Positions 18,236 to 28,336 are shown, counted from the stretch's first letter. The stretch is 37,099 bases of DNA from Fusobacteriota bacterium (GCA_026387965.1 JAPLKR010000060.1:1-37099); one strand, 5' to 3'. Program-made: numbers and translations. The notes: generated from the letters alone by a model not told the origin.

Positions 18236-19459
18236 GTGTACTCGATACTATATAAATTGCTAATAGCACTACTTTTCATTATGATGATATTTAATAAAAA
18301 ATTGAAAAAATTTTATTTTTCGCATGTAAAAGAGGAAAAATTCCAAACTCGAGGGAGCGTTGTTTGGGTTCACGCTTCTAGTGTTGGCGAGGTTAATTTA
18401 TCAGAAACATTGGTTGAGAAGCTTTCAAAGCAATATGAGGTGATTCTTTCGGTAATGACGGATACCGGATTGTCTCAAGCCCAACAACTCTATCAAAAAA
18501 ATGATCGAGTTATCCCTTTTTTCTTTCCTCTAGACAATCCACGATGCATCCAAAAAATAGTTAATAGACACACGATAAACCTTCTGATATTAATAGAAAC
18601 TGAAATTTGGCCAAACTTGATATCTATTGTATCAAAAAAATCGAAGATTCTTTTGGTAAATGGAAGGATTTCAGATAAAAGCGTTAAAAATTACAGGCGT
18701 CTTAAATTTTTATTTTCAAATGCCTTGAAAAACATTTCTTTTTTTCTCATGCAAACAGAGAATGACAGAGATAGGATTATTGAGTTAGGGGCAGCAAAAG
18801 AGTCTGTGTTAGTTATGGGTAATTTGAAATTTTGCCTTGAAATTTCACAATTTTCAGAAAGTGAGTTATCGCAAATTGTAGAAAAATTCACGCTTGCAAA
18901 TAGTAAAGTGATTGTTCTTGGGAGTACACATCCTAAAGAAGAAGAGTTTTTTTTGCCCATTTTAAAAGAACTCAAAGAGAGTGAGAAGCTCTTTTTGGTA
19001 CCTAGGCATATTAATCGAATAGATGAAGTTTTGAGAATGCTTCAAACGAATCAAATTAATTATTCGCTTTTTGATGGTGATGTGAAAAAGGACGCCCAAA
19101 TAATCGTCGTGAATTGCATGGGTGTTTTGAGGAAACTCTATGCGATTTCAGATATTTGCTTTGTTGGTGGGACTATAGATGAAACAGGTGGACATAATTT
19201 GCTAGAACCACTTTACTATCGCCGCATCTCACTTTTTGGACCGAATACCCTTAATGTAAAAGAGATAGCCACGGAGTTGAAGTTTCGAAAATTAGGAATT
19301 GAGTTTGAAACACCAGAAAATTTCAGAAACCTTATTGATACGGAAGCAGAATGGCAAAATAGTGAGAAAAAATCTGAAATAGTGAACTTTTTTGAGGAGA
19401 ATATAAAAGCATTAGAGTGTGTTGAAATTAAAATTCAAGAGCTTCTTGAAAAAAAATAG
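18236..19459 (+). CDS. waaA: Kdo transferase (3-deoxy-D-manno-octulosonic acid transferase), WaaA/KdtA
   Basis: 407-aa inner-membrane-associated glycosyltransferase that attaches Kdo to lipid A precursor, the first core step. An N-terminal hydrophobic anchor (about residues 3-20) is followed by VWVHASSVGEVNLSETLVEKL near 42-62. This carries the catalytic Glu of the family. The ILIETEIWPNLI motif lies near 121 and VNGRISDKSVKNYRRLKFLF near 141. The nucleotide-sugar domain has GGTIDETGGHNLLEPLYY near 318-335. Starts with GTG after an AGGAGGG site; the upstream terminator implies its own promoter in the short gap or read-through. Kdo synthesis genes are not in the window. Confidence 0.94.
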   Translation: MYSILYKLLIALLFIMMIFNKKLKKFYFSHVKEEKFQTRGSVVWVHASSVGEVNLSETLVEKLSKQYEVILSVMTDTGLSQAQQLYQKNDRVIPFFFPLDNPRCIQKIVNRHTINLLILIETEIWPNLISIVSKKSKILLVNGRISDKSVKNYRRLKFLFSNALKNISFFLMQTENDRDRIIELGAAKESVLVMGNLKFCLEISQFSESELSQIVEKFTLANSKVIVLGSTHPKEEEFFLPILKELKESEKLFLVPRHINRIDEVLRMLQTNQINYSLFDGDVKKDAQIIVVNCMGVLRKLYAISDICFVGGTIDETGGHNLLEPLYYRRISLFGPNTLNVKEIATELKFRKLGIEFETPENFRNLIDTEAEWQNSEKKSEIVNFFEENIKALECVEIKIQELLEKK

Positions 19460-19463
19460 TTTT

Positions 19464-19488
19464 ATGTATACTAGAGCCATGATATAAT
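19464..19488 (+). promoter_or_regulatory. Extended -10 promoter before trmB-purA
   Basis: TATAAT at 19483-19488 preceded by TGA (TGn extended -10). The -35 region is poor. Expected start near 19494, about 45 nt before the trmB ATG. Suggests trmB-purA can be expressed separately from waaA. Confidence 0.55.
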
Positions 19489-19538
19489 AGTGAGTGTATG
19501 AGTGTTTTTTATAAAATTTTATTAAAGGTAGGCATGAA

Positions 19539-21487
<1,949 letters not shown>

Positions 21488-21488
21488 A

Positions 21489-21513
21489 AAAAGAGAGTGA
21501 CAAACTCTCTTTT
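21489..21513 (+). terminator. Intrinsic terminator after purA
   Basis: Ten-base stem AAAAGAGAGT / ACTCTCTTTT (21489-21498 with 21504-21513), five-base loop GACAA. The A and T arms supply the T-tract. Starts immediately at the purA stop codon. Confidence 0.8.
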
Positions 21514-21539
21514 CTATCGTTTATAGGTAAAGTATTATG

Positions 21540-21568
21540 TTGACAGATAGCTCTTAACATTTTAGAAT
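21540..21568 (+). promoter_or_regulatory. Promoter of the PP-loop thiolation-type gene
   Basis: TTGACA at 21540-21545, 17-base spacer, TAGAAT at 21563-21568. Expected start near 21575, about 24 nt before the ATG at 21599, which has an AAAGGAG site. Confidence 0.75.
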
Positions 21569-21598
21569 ATAGATAGTTCGAAGTAGAAAGGAGAAAAG

Positions 21599-22438
21599 AT
21601 GCGCGCGTTAGCACTTTTTTCAGGCGGACTCGATAGTAGTGTCGCCATACATGTTGTAAAACAACAAGGAATTGAGATTATTGCCCTTAATTTTGTATCA
21701 TATTTTTTTGGAGGGGTGAACCCGAATATTGAAAAGATGGCACAGCAATTGGATGTTAAGTTAGAATTTATAGACTTTAAAGAGGCTCAAAAAATACTGG
21801 TTAAAAATCCACCAAGTGGTTATGGTAAAAACATGAATCCATGCATTGATTGTCATGCATTGATGCTCAGAACAGCCAAGGGGCTTTTGGAAAAATATGA
21901 TGCTCAGTTTATTATTACGGGAGAGGTACTCGGGCAACGTCCTATGTCGCAAAATGCTATAGCTTTAAAACGTGTAGAAAAAATTGGAGAAGTAAAAGGA
22001 TTGGTTGTTCGCCCTATGTCGGCGAAATTAATGCCGATTACTACACCAGAGGAGCTAGGATGGATTAACCGCTCTGAACTTCTCTCTATTTCTGGAAGAA
22101 GTCGAAAAGATCAGATGGAGTATGCAGAGCGCCATGGTATTGTTGAGTATCCATCGCCAGGTGGTGGATGTTTGCTGACAGATCCAAATTTTTCAAAACG
22201 CTTAAAGGCAATGAAAGAGGATGATGATTTTGAACAAACGCAGTTTTTTGAAGTTATTAAGCAAGGAAGATTTATTAGATTTGCCCCAGGCAGATATTTG
22301 GTGGCTGGACGTCTGAAAGAAGAAAATGAGAAGCTCTATAAATATAAAAATGATTATTATTTTGTAAAAGGGGGAACAACCCCTGGTCCTGGAGAGAGAG
22401 TTGATACTTGCTATTTTTTCACTCTATTCACAAGCTAA
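21599..22438 (+). CDS. PP-loop tRNA thiolation-type protein, C-terminally frameshifted
   Basis: 279-aa product as it stands. The N-terminus ALFSGGLDSSVA is the SGGxDS PP-loop ATP-pyrophosphatase motif. NPCIDCHALM near residue 80 and the second Cys region GGGCLLTDPNFSKR near 188 give the paired cysteines seen in MnmA/ThiI-like sulfurtransferases, so tRNA thiolation is the likely role. The last native stretch is GGTTPGPGER. A GAGAGAGAG tract (22392-22400) then switches the frame and 12 unrelated residues run to a TAA. In the +1 frame the sequence continues as LILAIFSLYSQAKGLV and ends at 22544, so the intact protein would be about 315 aa with one GA unit restored. Partial function of the 279-aa form is possible because the PP-loop and both Cys regions are kept. 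It is not canonical MnmA by length or motifs. Confidence 0.75.
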   Translation: MRALALFSGGLDSSVAIHVVKQQGIEIIALNFVSYFFGGVNPNIEKMAQQLDVKLEFIDFKEAQKILVKNPPSGYGKNMNPCIDCHALMLRTAKGLLEKYDAQFIITGEVLGQRPMSQNAIALKRVEKIGEVKGLVVRPMSAKLMPITTPEELGWINRSELLSISGRSRKDQMEYAERHGIVEYPSPGGGCLLTDPNFSKRLKAMKEDDDFEQTQFFEVIKQGRFIRFAPGRYLVAGRLKEENEKLYKYKNDYYFVKGGTTPGPGERVDTCYFFTLFTS

Positions 22439-22544
22439 AGGGTTGGTAAGCGCAGTGGTGTTAGAAAATGATGAGTTGATTGAAGTGCCTCCAATTAATG
22501 TAGAAGAGATTAAGTCGAAAATTAAATCTATGATTGTTGAGTAG
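22401..22544 (+). pseudogene. Out-of-frame C-terminal tail of the PP-loop gene
   Basis: 47 codons open in the +1 frame relative to the upstream ORF, beginning LILAIFSLYSQAKGL and ending at TAG 22542-22544. Nothing resembling a ribosome-binding site or start precedes it. It joins smoothly to residue 267 of the upstream ORF when two bases are added to the GA tract, giving GERELILAIFSL. Charged, coding-like composition (VEEIKSKIKSMIVE) supports it as displaced coding sequence. Confidence 0.65.
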
Positions 22545-22644
22545 ATTAGCTGTGATTATACCATTTAATTATAGTTGCATTATAGAATGTGGTGCTGTCA
22601 GATTATGATTGATTGCATTTGTAAAAAAATAAAGGAGCAATTCA

Positions 22645-25155
22645 ATGGGTAAGATTAATACATATATATCATTGTTTAGCAGTGCAGGTGTTGGCTGCTA
22701 CGGATTTAAACAAGAAAATTTTGAATGTATTGCGACAAATGAAATAATTTCCCGAAGAATTGAGATTCAGAAACATAATAATAAATGTAAATATGATAGC
22801 GGTTATATTTGTGGAGATATTACTTCCGAAGTAATAAAATCAAAATTATTTAATGAGATTGAATTTTGGAAAAAAAATCACTCACTTAAACGAGTTGATG
22901 TTATTGTTGCTACTCCTCCATGTCAAGGAATGTCAGTTGCAAACCATAAAAAAGCTGCTGATGAAATCGTGAGAAATTCTTTAGTGGTTGAATCGATAAA
23001 ACTTATTAAAATAATAAAACCCAAATTTTTTATTTTTGAAAATGTTTCTGCTTTTATGAAGTCAGTTTGTACTGATATGGACGGAAAGGATAAAAAAATA
23101 AGAGAAGCAATTGACTGCAACTTGGGTTCGCTTTATTCTTATCATTCGCAAATTATAAATTTTAAAAATTACGGAGGTTGCTCAAGTAGGCAAAGAACAA
23201 TTGTGATAGGTGTATCAAAAGATTTAGCTGATGACATATCTCCATTTGAGTTGTATCCTGATTTCGTTAATGAATTATCATTAAGGGAAGTCATTGGAAA
23301 ATGTAAAAAAATGAAAAAATTTGGTGAGATTGACGAAGATGATATTTTCCATTTTTTTAGACCTTATCCGGAGCATATGAGAAACTGGATATGTGATTTA
23401 AAAGAGGGACAATCTGCATTTCAGAATGAAGAAGAGAAAAACAAACCTCATCAAATTATTAATGATAAAATTGTTTTGAACCAACAAAAAAATGGAGACA
23501 AATATAGAAGACAATTATGGGATAAAGTTGGACCTTGCATTCATACCAGAAATGATCAATTAGCGAGCCAAAACACAATACATCCTCAAGATGATAGAGT
23601 ATTTAGCATACGAGAGTTAATGCTAATGATGACGATTCCTGATGAATTTAAATGGGTGCAGGAAGATATCACAGGTATTAATTCGTTAGATCATGATAAT
23701 AAATTGAAATTTCTAAAGAAAAATGAAATCAATATTCGACAATCTATTGGGGAAGCCGTGCCAACTAAGATATTTAGAATAATTGCAAAAAAAATAAAAG
23801 AACATTTAAATTATACGTTTATGAGTAATTCTGCAATTAAGAAGTTAGTTCTAGAAAATGATTTTTCGGATGTGAATGTTTTGACTAAATATATTAAAAA
23901 TAATCCTAAAAATCTTTCGATTTCTACTTTAGGTAGGGTAGCAGAATTATCGAATACCTTCAGAACAGATAATGCAGCTTTCTTTACAAATAAGTCGTTA
24001 ATAACAGAAATATTGAAAGAAATCCCTGATTCGAATAAAGACGAAATTAGAATTTTAGAGCCATCAGTGGGTGTTGGTAATTTTGTTCCATTGATATTTA
24101 AAAAATTTGAAAATAAAAAAGTGAAGTTGGACTTACTAGATATTGATGATAAAAGTATTTTAGTATTAAAAACAATATTAGAAGTAATTGGGATACCTAA
24201 AAATTTCGAAGTTAATTTTATTACAAGTGATTTTTTGCTTTATGAGTTCGTAGAAAAATATGATTATATTATTGGTAATCCTCCTTTTAATAAATTAAGT
24301 TCAAATCATCAATATTTGAGTATTTATAGGCAAAATGCAATGAATAAAGAGTCGAGAAATATTTGCTCATTTTTTTTAGATAAAGCAATCAATTATAGTC
24401 GATATGTAGCCTTTGTTTTTCCTAAATTTATATTAAGCACACCTGAATTTAAAAGTTCAAGAGAATACTTGTCGAACAAAGCGATTGAATGTATAATAGA
24501 TTTTGGAGAAAAAGGATTTCAAGGGGTATTGGTTGAAACAATAGCGTTATTTGTAAATACTTTAGTCAGTGCTAAAAATACTAAGGTTATTTCGTTTGTA
24601 AATGATTTTACAGAGGTAAAAAAACAGTCTTACATTTGTGATAATAAATTTCCATATTGGCTAATTTATAGGAATAAAGATTTTGATTTAGTTTGTGAAA
24701 AATTGAATTTTGGGGAGTTTAATGTTTTTAGAGATAGACAAATAACAAATGCTGTACTCAAAAAAAATGGAGATATTAGAGTTATAAAATCTAGAAATAT
24801 TAATGATACAGGGACCGAAATATTAAATATTGATTCGTATGACACATACATTGATTACACTGATGTGAAAAATTTTTCAGTGTATCAATTTTTTCAAAAG
24901 GATGATGTATATCTTACACCAAATATGACATATAATCCACGGGTAATAAAAAAAACCAAAAATATATTAGTAAATGGTTCAGTAGCAATATTAATTCCAA
25001 AAAATAATATTGAGTTAACAGAAAACCAATTGGCATATTTTTCTACACCTGAATATAGACACTTTTATAAAATCGCAAGAAATTATCAGATTCGCTCTCT
25101 TAATATTGATAGCTGTTCAGTTTACTTTTTTGGCGTTTTAAAAGACTTTAATTAA
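22645..25155 (+). CDS. Fused DNA methyltransferase: N-terminal C5-cytosine MTase, C-terminal N6-adenine MTase
   Basis: 836-aa modification enzyme with two catalytic domains. Residues 1-395 form a C5-cytosine MTase: SLFSSAGVGCYGF (motif I, diverged from DLFxGxGG), TPPCQGMS near 89-96 with the catalytic Cys, FENVSAFM near 131, RQRTIVIG near 183, and IRQSIGEAVPTKIFRII near 366. Residues about 440-836 form an N6-adenine MTase: ILEPSVGVGNFVP near 470, IIGNPPFN near 541-548 (NPPF, gamma class), and a C-terminal target-recognition-like region (VYLTPNMTYNPR, NGSVAILIP). The C-terminal half resembles the Alw26I/Eco31I/Esp3I adenine MTases, systems with asymmetric sites where one strand carries m5C and the other m6A. 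AAAGGAG site before the ATG. The endonuclease gene follows 19 bases later. Base composition is much more AT-rich than the neighbours, consistent with transfer. Confidence 0.9.
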   Translation: MGKINTYISLFSSAGVGCYGFKQENFECIATNEIISRRIEIQKHNNKCKYDSGYICGDITSEVIKSKLFNEIEFWKKNHSLKRVDVIVATPPCQGMSVANHKKAADEIVRNSLVVESIKLIKIIKPKFFIFENVSAFMKSVCTDMDGKDKKIREAIDCNLGSLYSYHSQIINFKNYGGCSSRQRTIVIGVSKDLADDISPFELYPDFVNELSLREVIGKCKKMKKFGEIDEDDIFHFFRPYPEHMRNWICDLKEGQSAFQNEEEKNKPHQIINDKIVLNQQKNGDKYRRQLWDKVGPCIHTRNDQLASQNTIHPQDDRVFSIRELMLMMTIPDEFKWVQEDITGINSLDHDNKLKFLKKNEINIRQSIGEAVPTKIFRIIAKKIKEHLNYTFMSNSAIKKLVLENDFSDVNVLTKYIKNNPKNLSISTLGRVAELSNTFRTDNAAFFTNKSLITEILKEIPDSNKDEIRILEPSVGVGNFVPLIFKKFENKKVKLDLLDIDDKSILVLKTILEVIGIPKNFEVNFITSDFLLYEFVEKYDYIIGNPPFNKLSSNHQYLSIYRQNAMNKESRNICSFFLDKAINYSRYVAFVFPKFILSTPEFKSSREYLSNKAIECIIDFGEKGFQGVLVETIALFVNTLVSAKNTKVISFVNDFTEVKKQSYICDNKFPYWLIYRNKDFDLVCEKLNFGEFNVFRDRQITNAVLKKNGDIRVIKSRNINDTGTEILNIDSYDTYIDYTDVKNFSVYQFFQKDDVYLTPNMTYNPRVIKKTKNILVNGSVAILIPKNNIELTENQLAYFSTPEYRHFYKIARNYQIRSLNIDSCSVYFFGVLKDFN

Positions 25156-25174
25156 ATATTGTACGGAGGAAATT

Positions 25175-26059
25175 ATGTTAACAAAAAATGATGTTGAACA
25201 GTTTTGTTCTCGCAATAATTATGATTTGCGTAGAAGTGGAAATGGGAGATGGATTGATCAGAAATGTGCGGCAGATGTTATTACGGTAATTGCAGATTGT
25301 ATTTATAATTATAATTTAGAACACCCAAATGCTAGTTTTACATCAAAAGATATTTGGCATTATAAATATGCAATAGAGAATATTGAAGCAATATTTAAAA
25401 AAGCTGAAGTTGAAAGTAGTGAAGCTAGAAACGAATATGATAAATTTTTTCAGCAACCGATGGAAATGCTTGCAAATGCAAAGGTTCTAAGTAAAGCTAA
25501 AATAGGAAAAACAAATCATTATAGCATTATAAATAACGAAGTTTTAGAATATATTGCATTAAGAGAAAAAAACTCATTATTATTTTTAAGAATATATATT
25601 GAAAAGGTTTTAAGAGATAGTGGAATTTGGGAATATTTTAATAATTTTTTATTGGTGCCAAGTAAAAGAACGTATAATATAGTAAAAGAAAAATATTTTC
25701 AGTTTATAATTGAAAATACTAAAATAAATGGTGTTACGGAATGTAACAGAATATTTATTAAAGTGCTTAATCCACTTGCTTATTTTATGAATGTACAAGG
25801 AACTGAACGTGGAAGAATTTCAAAACAGAGAATTACTTATAATATGCTTATGTACAATCGTGATAATTTCAGAGATGTGTATGCTGATAAACCAAAAGGA
25901 ATTACCAGAAAAGAATATGTTACAAGTCGTCATATTGAAATGAATGAGGCGTATTATAAATATCAATCCGTAAAGGCAAAAAGATTTTTACGAATTTTTA
26001 ATGATCAAAATAGAAATGGTAAGACTGAATATTTGGATGGTGTGCATACTCAAGATTGA
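25175..26059 (+). CDS. Type II restriction endonuclease, N-terminal part (ends at in-frame TGA)
   Basis: 294-aa ORF following the fused methyltransferase, with a good GGAGG site. The start region NNYDLRRSGNGRWIDQKCAAD resembles the opening of HNH-type restriction enzymes (x-GRW/YxDQKxxxD). A segment near residues 88-130 (FQQPMEMLANAKVLSKAKIG...HYSIINNEVLEYI) reads like a winged-helix fold used for site recognition. The ORF stops at TGA 26057-26059, just before the nuclease core. The same frame continues without another stop through 26395, so the gene appears to be a ~406-codon ORF with one interruption. Trp (TGG) at the TGA position would fit, as in ...TQDWAIHMHHIFPE. On its own this part lacks any catalytic motif. 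Confidence 0.75.
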   Translation: MLTKNDVEQFCSRNNYDLRRSGNGRWIDQKCAADVITVIADCIYNYNLEHPNASFTSKDIWHYKYAIENIEAIFKKAEVESSEARNEYDKFFQQPMEMLANAKVLSKAKIGKTNHYSIINNEVLEYIALREKNSLLFLRIYIEKVLRDSGIWEYFNNFLLVPSKRTYNIVKEKYFQFIIENTKINGVTECNRIFIKVLNPLAYFMNVQGTERGRISKQRITYNMLMYNRDNFRDVYADKPKGITRKEYVTSRHIEMNEAYYKYQSVKAKRFLRIFNDQNRNGKTEYLDGVHTQD

Positions 26060-26068
26060 GCGATACAT

Positions 26069-26395
26069 ATGCATCATATTTTTCCTGAAGCTGACTATCC
26101 AGAAATATGTTATTTTTTAGAAAATATTATTGCGTTAACGCCGACTCAGCATCTTGGTTATGCTCACCCATATGGAAGAACACAAGAAATAGATGAGCAA
26201 TATCAGCATTTATTATTATTAGCAAAAGCTGATAGAATACAAGAAAATTTGGTAGCAGCAGTTGAAGACATATATGAATTTTCCAAATTTTTATATGTGT
26301 TAAATGTTGGGTTTGATGATGATAGTGTTATGGAAATATCAGATATGGATTTTCAAAGTGTTGTTAATAAAATCAATGTTCACTATGCTGCTTAA
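26069..26395 (+). CDS. HNH nuclease domain, C-terminal part of the restriction endonuclease
   Basis: 108-aa ORF in the same frame as the preceding one, nine bases after its TGA. MHHIFPE (H of the HNH), ENIIALTPTQHLGYAHP (N and final H) form an HNH/beta-beta-alpha-metal active site. The ATG at 26069 could be used by re-initiation after the TGA, with a weak GAG upstream, giving a split nuclease. Otherwise the domain is not translated unless the TGA is read through. Eco31I is a type IIS enzyme that I recall as having a single HNH site, which fits the methyltransferase resemblance, although this protein is shorter than I expect for Eco31I. Confidence 0.7.
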   Translation: MHHIFPEADYPEICYFLENIIALTPTQHLGYAHPYGRTQEIDEQYQHLLLLAKADRIQENLVAAVEDIYEFSKFLYVLNVGFDDDSVMEISDMDFQSVVNKINVHYAA

Positions 26396-26528
26396 CAATA
26401 ATTTTTTGTGTGGTTTTTGAATAATATATATTTTATTTAGAAGTGAAATTATGAGAATATGTTTAAAGTAGATTTGAATAGCATTAGCAGTTTGATTTTG
26501 GCATCAGTGGCAAAAAGAAGGAGGCGTT

Positions 26529-26834
26529 TTGAAACAATTAGGATTTATCATCTTTGGAATACTGTTAGTGGTCATTGGAATCAATGCCATGTATCCTCTT
26601 CCGCATAAGGTTATGGGAACCATGTGGGGCGTGATATTAATTTTAGTGGGCGTCGTGTTGATTAGTGGACTTGTAAGTGAAAATAAAATTAGCTCAGTAG
26701 CGGTTGGACTCGGAGTTGTGTTACTTCTAATGGGAATTCATATTTTTTATCCGCTACCCTATACTATTACGAGTAAACTTTGGGCAATATTTTTTGTTGT
26801 AACTGGATTGGGATTTTTAATAACACGAAAATGA
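26529..26834 (+). CDS. Small membrane protein with an internal duplication
   Basis: 101-aa protein with four predicted membrane helices arranged as two copies of a hairpin. Copy 1 has IGINAMYPLPHKVMGTMWGV and copy 2 has MGIHIFYPLPYTITSKLWAI, each followed by a second hydrophobic helix ending in LIS/LIT. Starts at TTG 26529 after a very strong AAGGAGGCG site; no upstream ATG competes. I do not recognise a named family. It is 10 bases before the HldE-type kinase gene and probably in its transcript. The 133-nt gap before it (26396-26528) contains only a poor promoter candidate (TTGTGT-N17-TATTTT at 26406-26434). Confidence 0.7.
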   Translation: MKQLGFIIFGILLVVIGINAMYPLPHKVMGTMWGVILILVGVVLISGLVSENKISSVAVGLGVVLLLMGIHIFYPLPYTITSKLWAIFFVVTGLGFLITRK

Positions 26835-26844
26835 GAGGTGTGAA

Positions 26845-27846
26845 ATGGAACTTACAATTAAACGTGCAAAAGAGATAATGGGTCAGTTTAAAGGAAAAAA
26901 AATAGCCGTGATCGGTGATATGATGATCGATGAGTACATTGTGGGAATAGTTGAGAGAATTTCTCCAGAAGCTCCTGTTCAAGTCCTGGAAGTACAAAGT
27001 CAATCTTTTGTACTAGGTGGGGCAGCCAATGTTATCAACAACCTTTGCTCTCTTGGAGCGAAAGCGGTAGCGGGTGGCGTAATTGGTGAAGATGAAAATG
27101 GAAAAAAACTTGAAAAAGAGTTTTCAAAACGTGGGGTAGATGAAGCGATGCTTATCGAAGATCACACAAGACCAACCATTGTTAAGCAAAGAATTTTGGC
27201 CCAACATCAGCAGCTTTTACGACTCGATTGGGAAAATAAAAAATGTATTTCAGAAATTATTGAAGATCAAATTATTGAGAGTTTTAAAGAGAGATTGCCT
27301 CAAATTGAAGGTGTAATTCTTTCAGATTATGACAAGGGGGTGCTAACCTACAGAGTAGCTCAAACCATTATTAAAGAAGCAAAAAAGCAAGGGAAAATGG
27401 TAATTATTGATCCGAAACCAAGTAATAAAAGAAACTATCATCATGCAAGTTCAATGACACCAAATGTGAGAGAAGCCATGGCGCTTGCATCAGTACACTA
27501 TATTGAGAACGAAGAAGATTTTATCTCAATGGGGAAATCAATAAAAGAGAATTTAGAGCTTGATAATCTTGTTATTACCCGTAGTGAGCAAGGGATGACG
27601 ATTTTTGATGGAAATGACGTTTTCAACATTCCTACTTATGCAAAAGAAGTGTTTGATGTTACAGGTGCCGGGGATACCGTTATTGCAACATATACTTTGG
27701 CGTTAACGTGTGGGGCAAGCTATGTAGAAGCTGCAAAACTAGCCAATCTTGCTGCCGGAATTGTCGTAGCGCGTGTAGGAACATCAACAGCGACTCCAGA
27801 AGAGATAGTAGACTATATGAAACTGATGGGTGAGCAGGATGCTTAG
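26845..27846 (+). CDS. hldE: D-glycero-beta-D-manno-heptose-7-phosphate kinase (HldE/RfaE domain I type)
   Basis: 333-aa PfkB/ribokinase-type kinase that phosphorylates heptose-7-phosphate at C1, producing the GmhB substrate. [15 protein letters not shown] near residues 20-34, [11 protein letters not shown] near 41, [16 protein letters not shown] near 57-72, and the C-terminal [13 protein letters not shown] near 271 (anion hole and catalytic Asp) are all RfaE-like. E. coli HldE is about 477 aa because it also has a nucleotidyltransferase domain; that domain is absent here, so a separate HldC/RfaE2-type enzyme must exist elsewhere. The other heptose genes are 13-18 kb upstream. Its stop overlaps the ispF start. 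Confidence 0.92.
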   Translation: MELTIKRAKEIMGQFKGKKIAVIGDMMIDEYIVGIVERISPEAPVQVLEVQSQSFVLGGAANVINNLCSLGAKAVAGGVIGEDENGKKLEKEFSKRGVDEAMLIEDHTRPTIVKQRILAQHQQLLRLDWENKKCISEIIEDQIIESFKERLPQIEGVILSDYDKGVLTYRVAQTIIKEAKKQGKMVIIDPKPSNKRNYHHASSMTPNVREAMALASVHYIENEEDFISMGKSIKENLELDNLVITRSEQGMTIFDGNDVFNIPTYAKEVFDVTGAGDTVIATYTLALTCGASYVEAAKLANLAAGIVVARVGTSTATPEEIVDYMKLMGEQDA

Positions 27847-28333
27847 AATTGGACAAGGGTATGATGTGCATCAATTAGTCGAGGGTAGAGAGTTGATTAT
27901 GGGTGGAGAAAAAATAGAATTTCATCTGGGGCTTTTAGGCCACTCTGATGCTGATGTACTTATTCATGCAATTATGGATGCGCTTCTTGGTGCGTTAGCT
28001 TTAGGAGATATTGGAAAGCATTTTCCCGACACAGATGAAACATATAAGGGGATTTCGAGCATTAAACTTTTAGAACATGTCCGGATACTTTTAGAAAAAC
28101 ATGGAGCGACAGTGAATAACATTGATGCTATTGTCGTTGCACAGCAGCCAAAGATGAAACCCCATATTCCAAAAATGCAAGAAAATATTGCGCGTATTTT
28201 GAAACTCGACATCTCTCAGATAAGTGTCAAAGCAACAACGGAAGAGTATTTAGGATTTACAGGAAATCTGACAGGGATTAAATCTTACGCAGTAGCTTTA
28301 TTGGCGGTAAAGCATGTGTCAAAGGAAAAATAA
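27839..28333 (+). CDS. ispF: 2-C-methyl-D-erythritol 2,4-cyclodiphosphate synthase, IspF
   Basis: 164-aa trimeric zinc enzyme of the MEP isoprenoid pathway. [10 protein letters not shown] at the N-terminus carries the metal-binding Asp and His, and [36 protein letters not shown] near residues 31-66 is the family signature. The C-terminal [12 protein letters not shown] also matches. I prefer ATG 27839 ([11 protein letters not shown]), which overlaps the kinase stop; a GTG at 27830 would add three residues. Neither has an obvious ribosome-binding site, which suggests translational coupling. No other MEP gene is in the window. Confidence 0.96.
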   Translation: MLRIGQGYDVHQLVEGRELIMGGEKIEFHLGLLGHSDADVLIHAIMDALLGALALGDIGKHFPDTDETYKGISSIKLLEHVRILLEKHGATVNNIDAIVVAQQPKMKPHIPKMQENIARILKLDISQISVKATTEEYLGFTGNLTGIKSYAVALLAVKHVSKEK

Positions 28334-28336
28334 TTC

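Noticed and set aside
22575-22609. TTGCAT and TATGAT as the promoter of the methyltransferase gene.
   Set aside because: Spacing is 23 bases, too long for a sigma70 promoter; no better pair was found.
22645-23820. Splitting the methyltransferase into two genes.
   Set aside because: The ORF is continuous over 836 codons with no stop and no strong internal ribosome-binding site seen at the domain junction.
26057-26110. TGA at 26057 as selenocysteine or as reassigned Trp (genetic code 4).
   Set aside because: The only hairpin just downstream is a 5-bp stem with a 3-base loop (ATATG-CAT-CATAT), unlike a bacterial SECIS. TGA ends several clear genes here (nagB, rnfE, the 101-aa membrane protein), so it is a normal stop.
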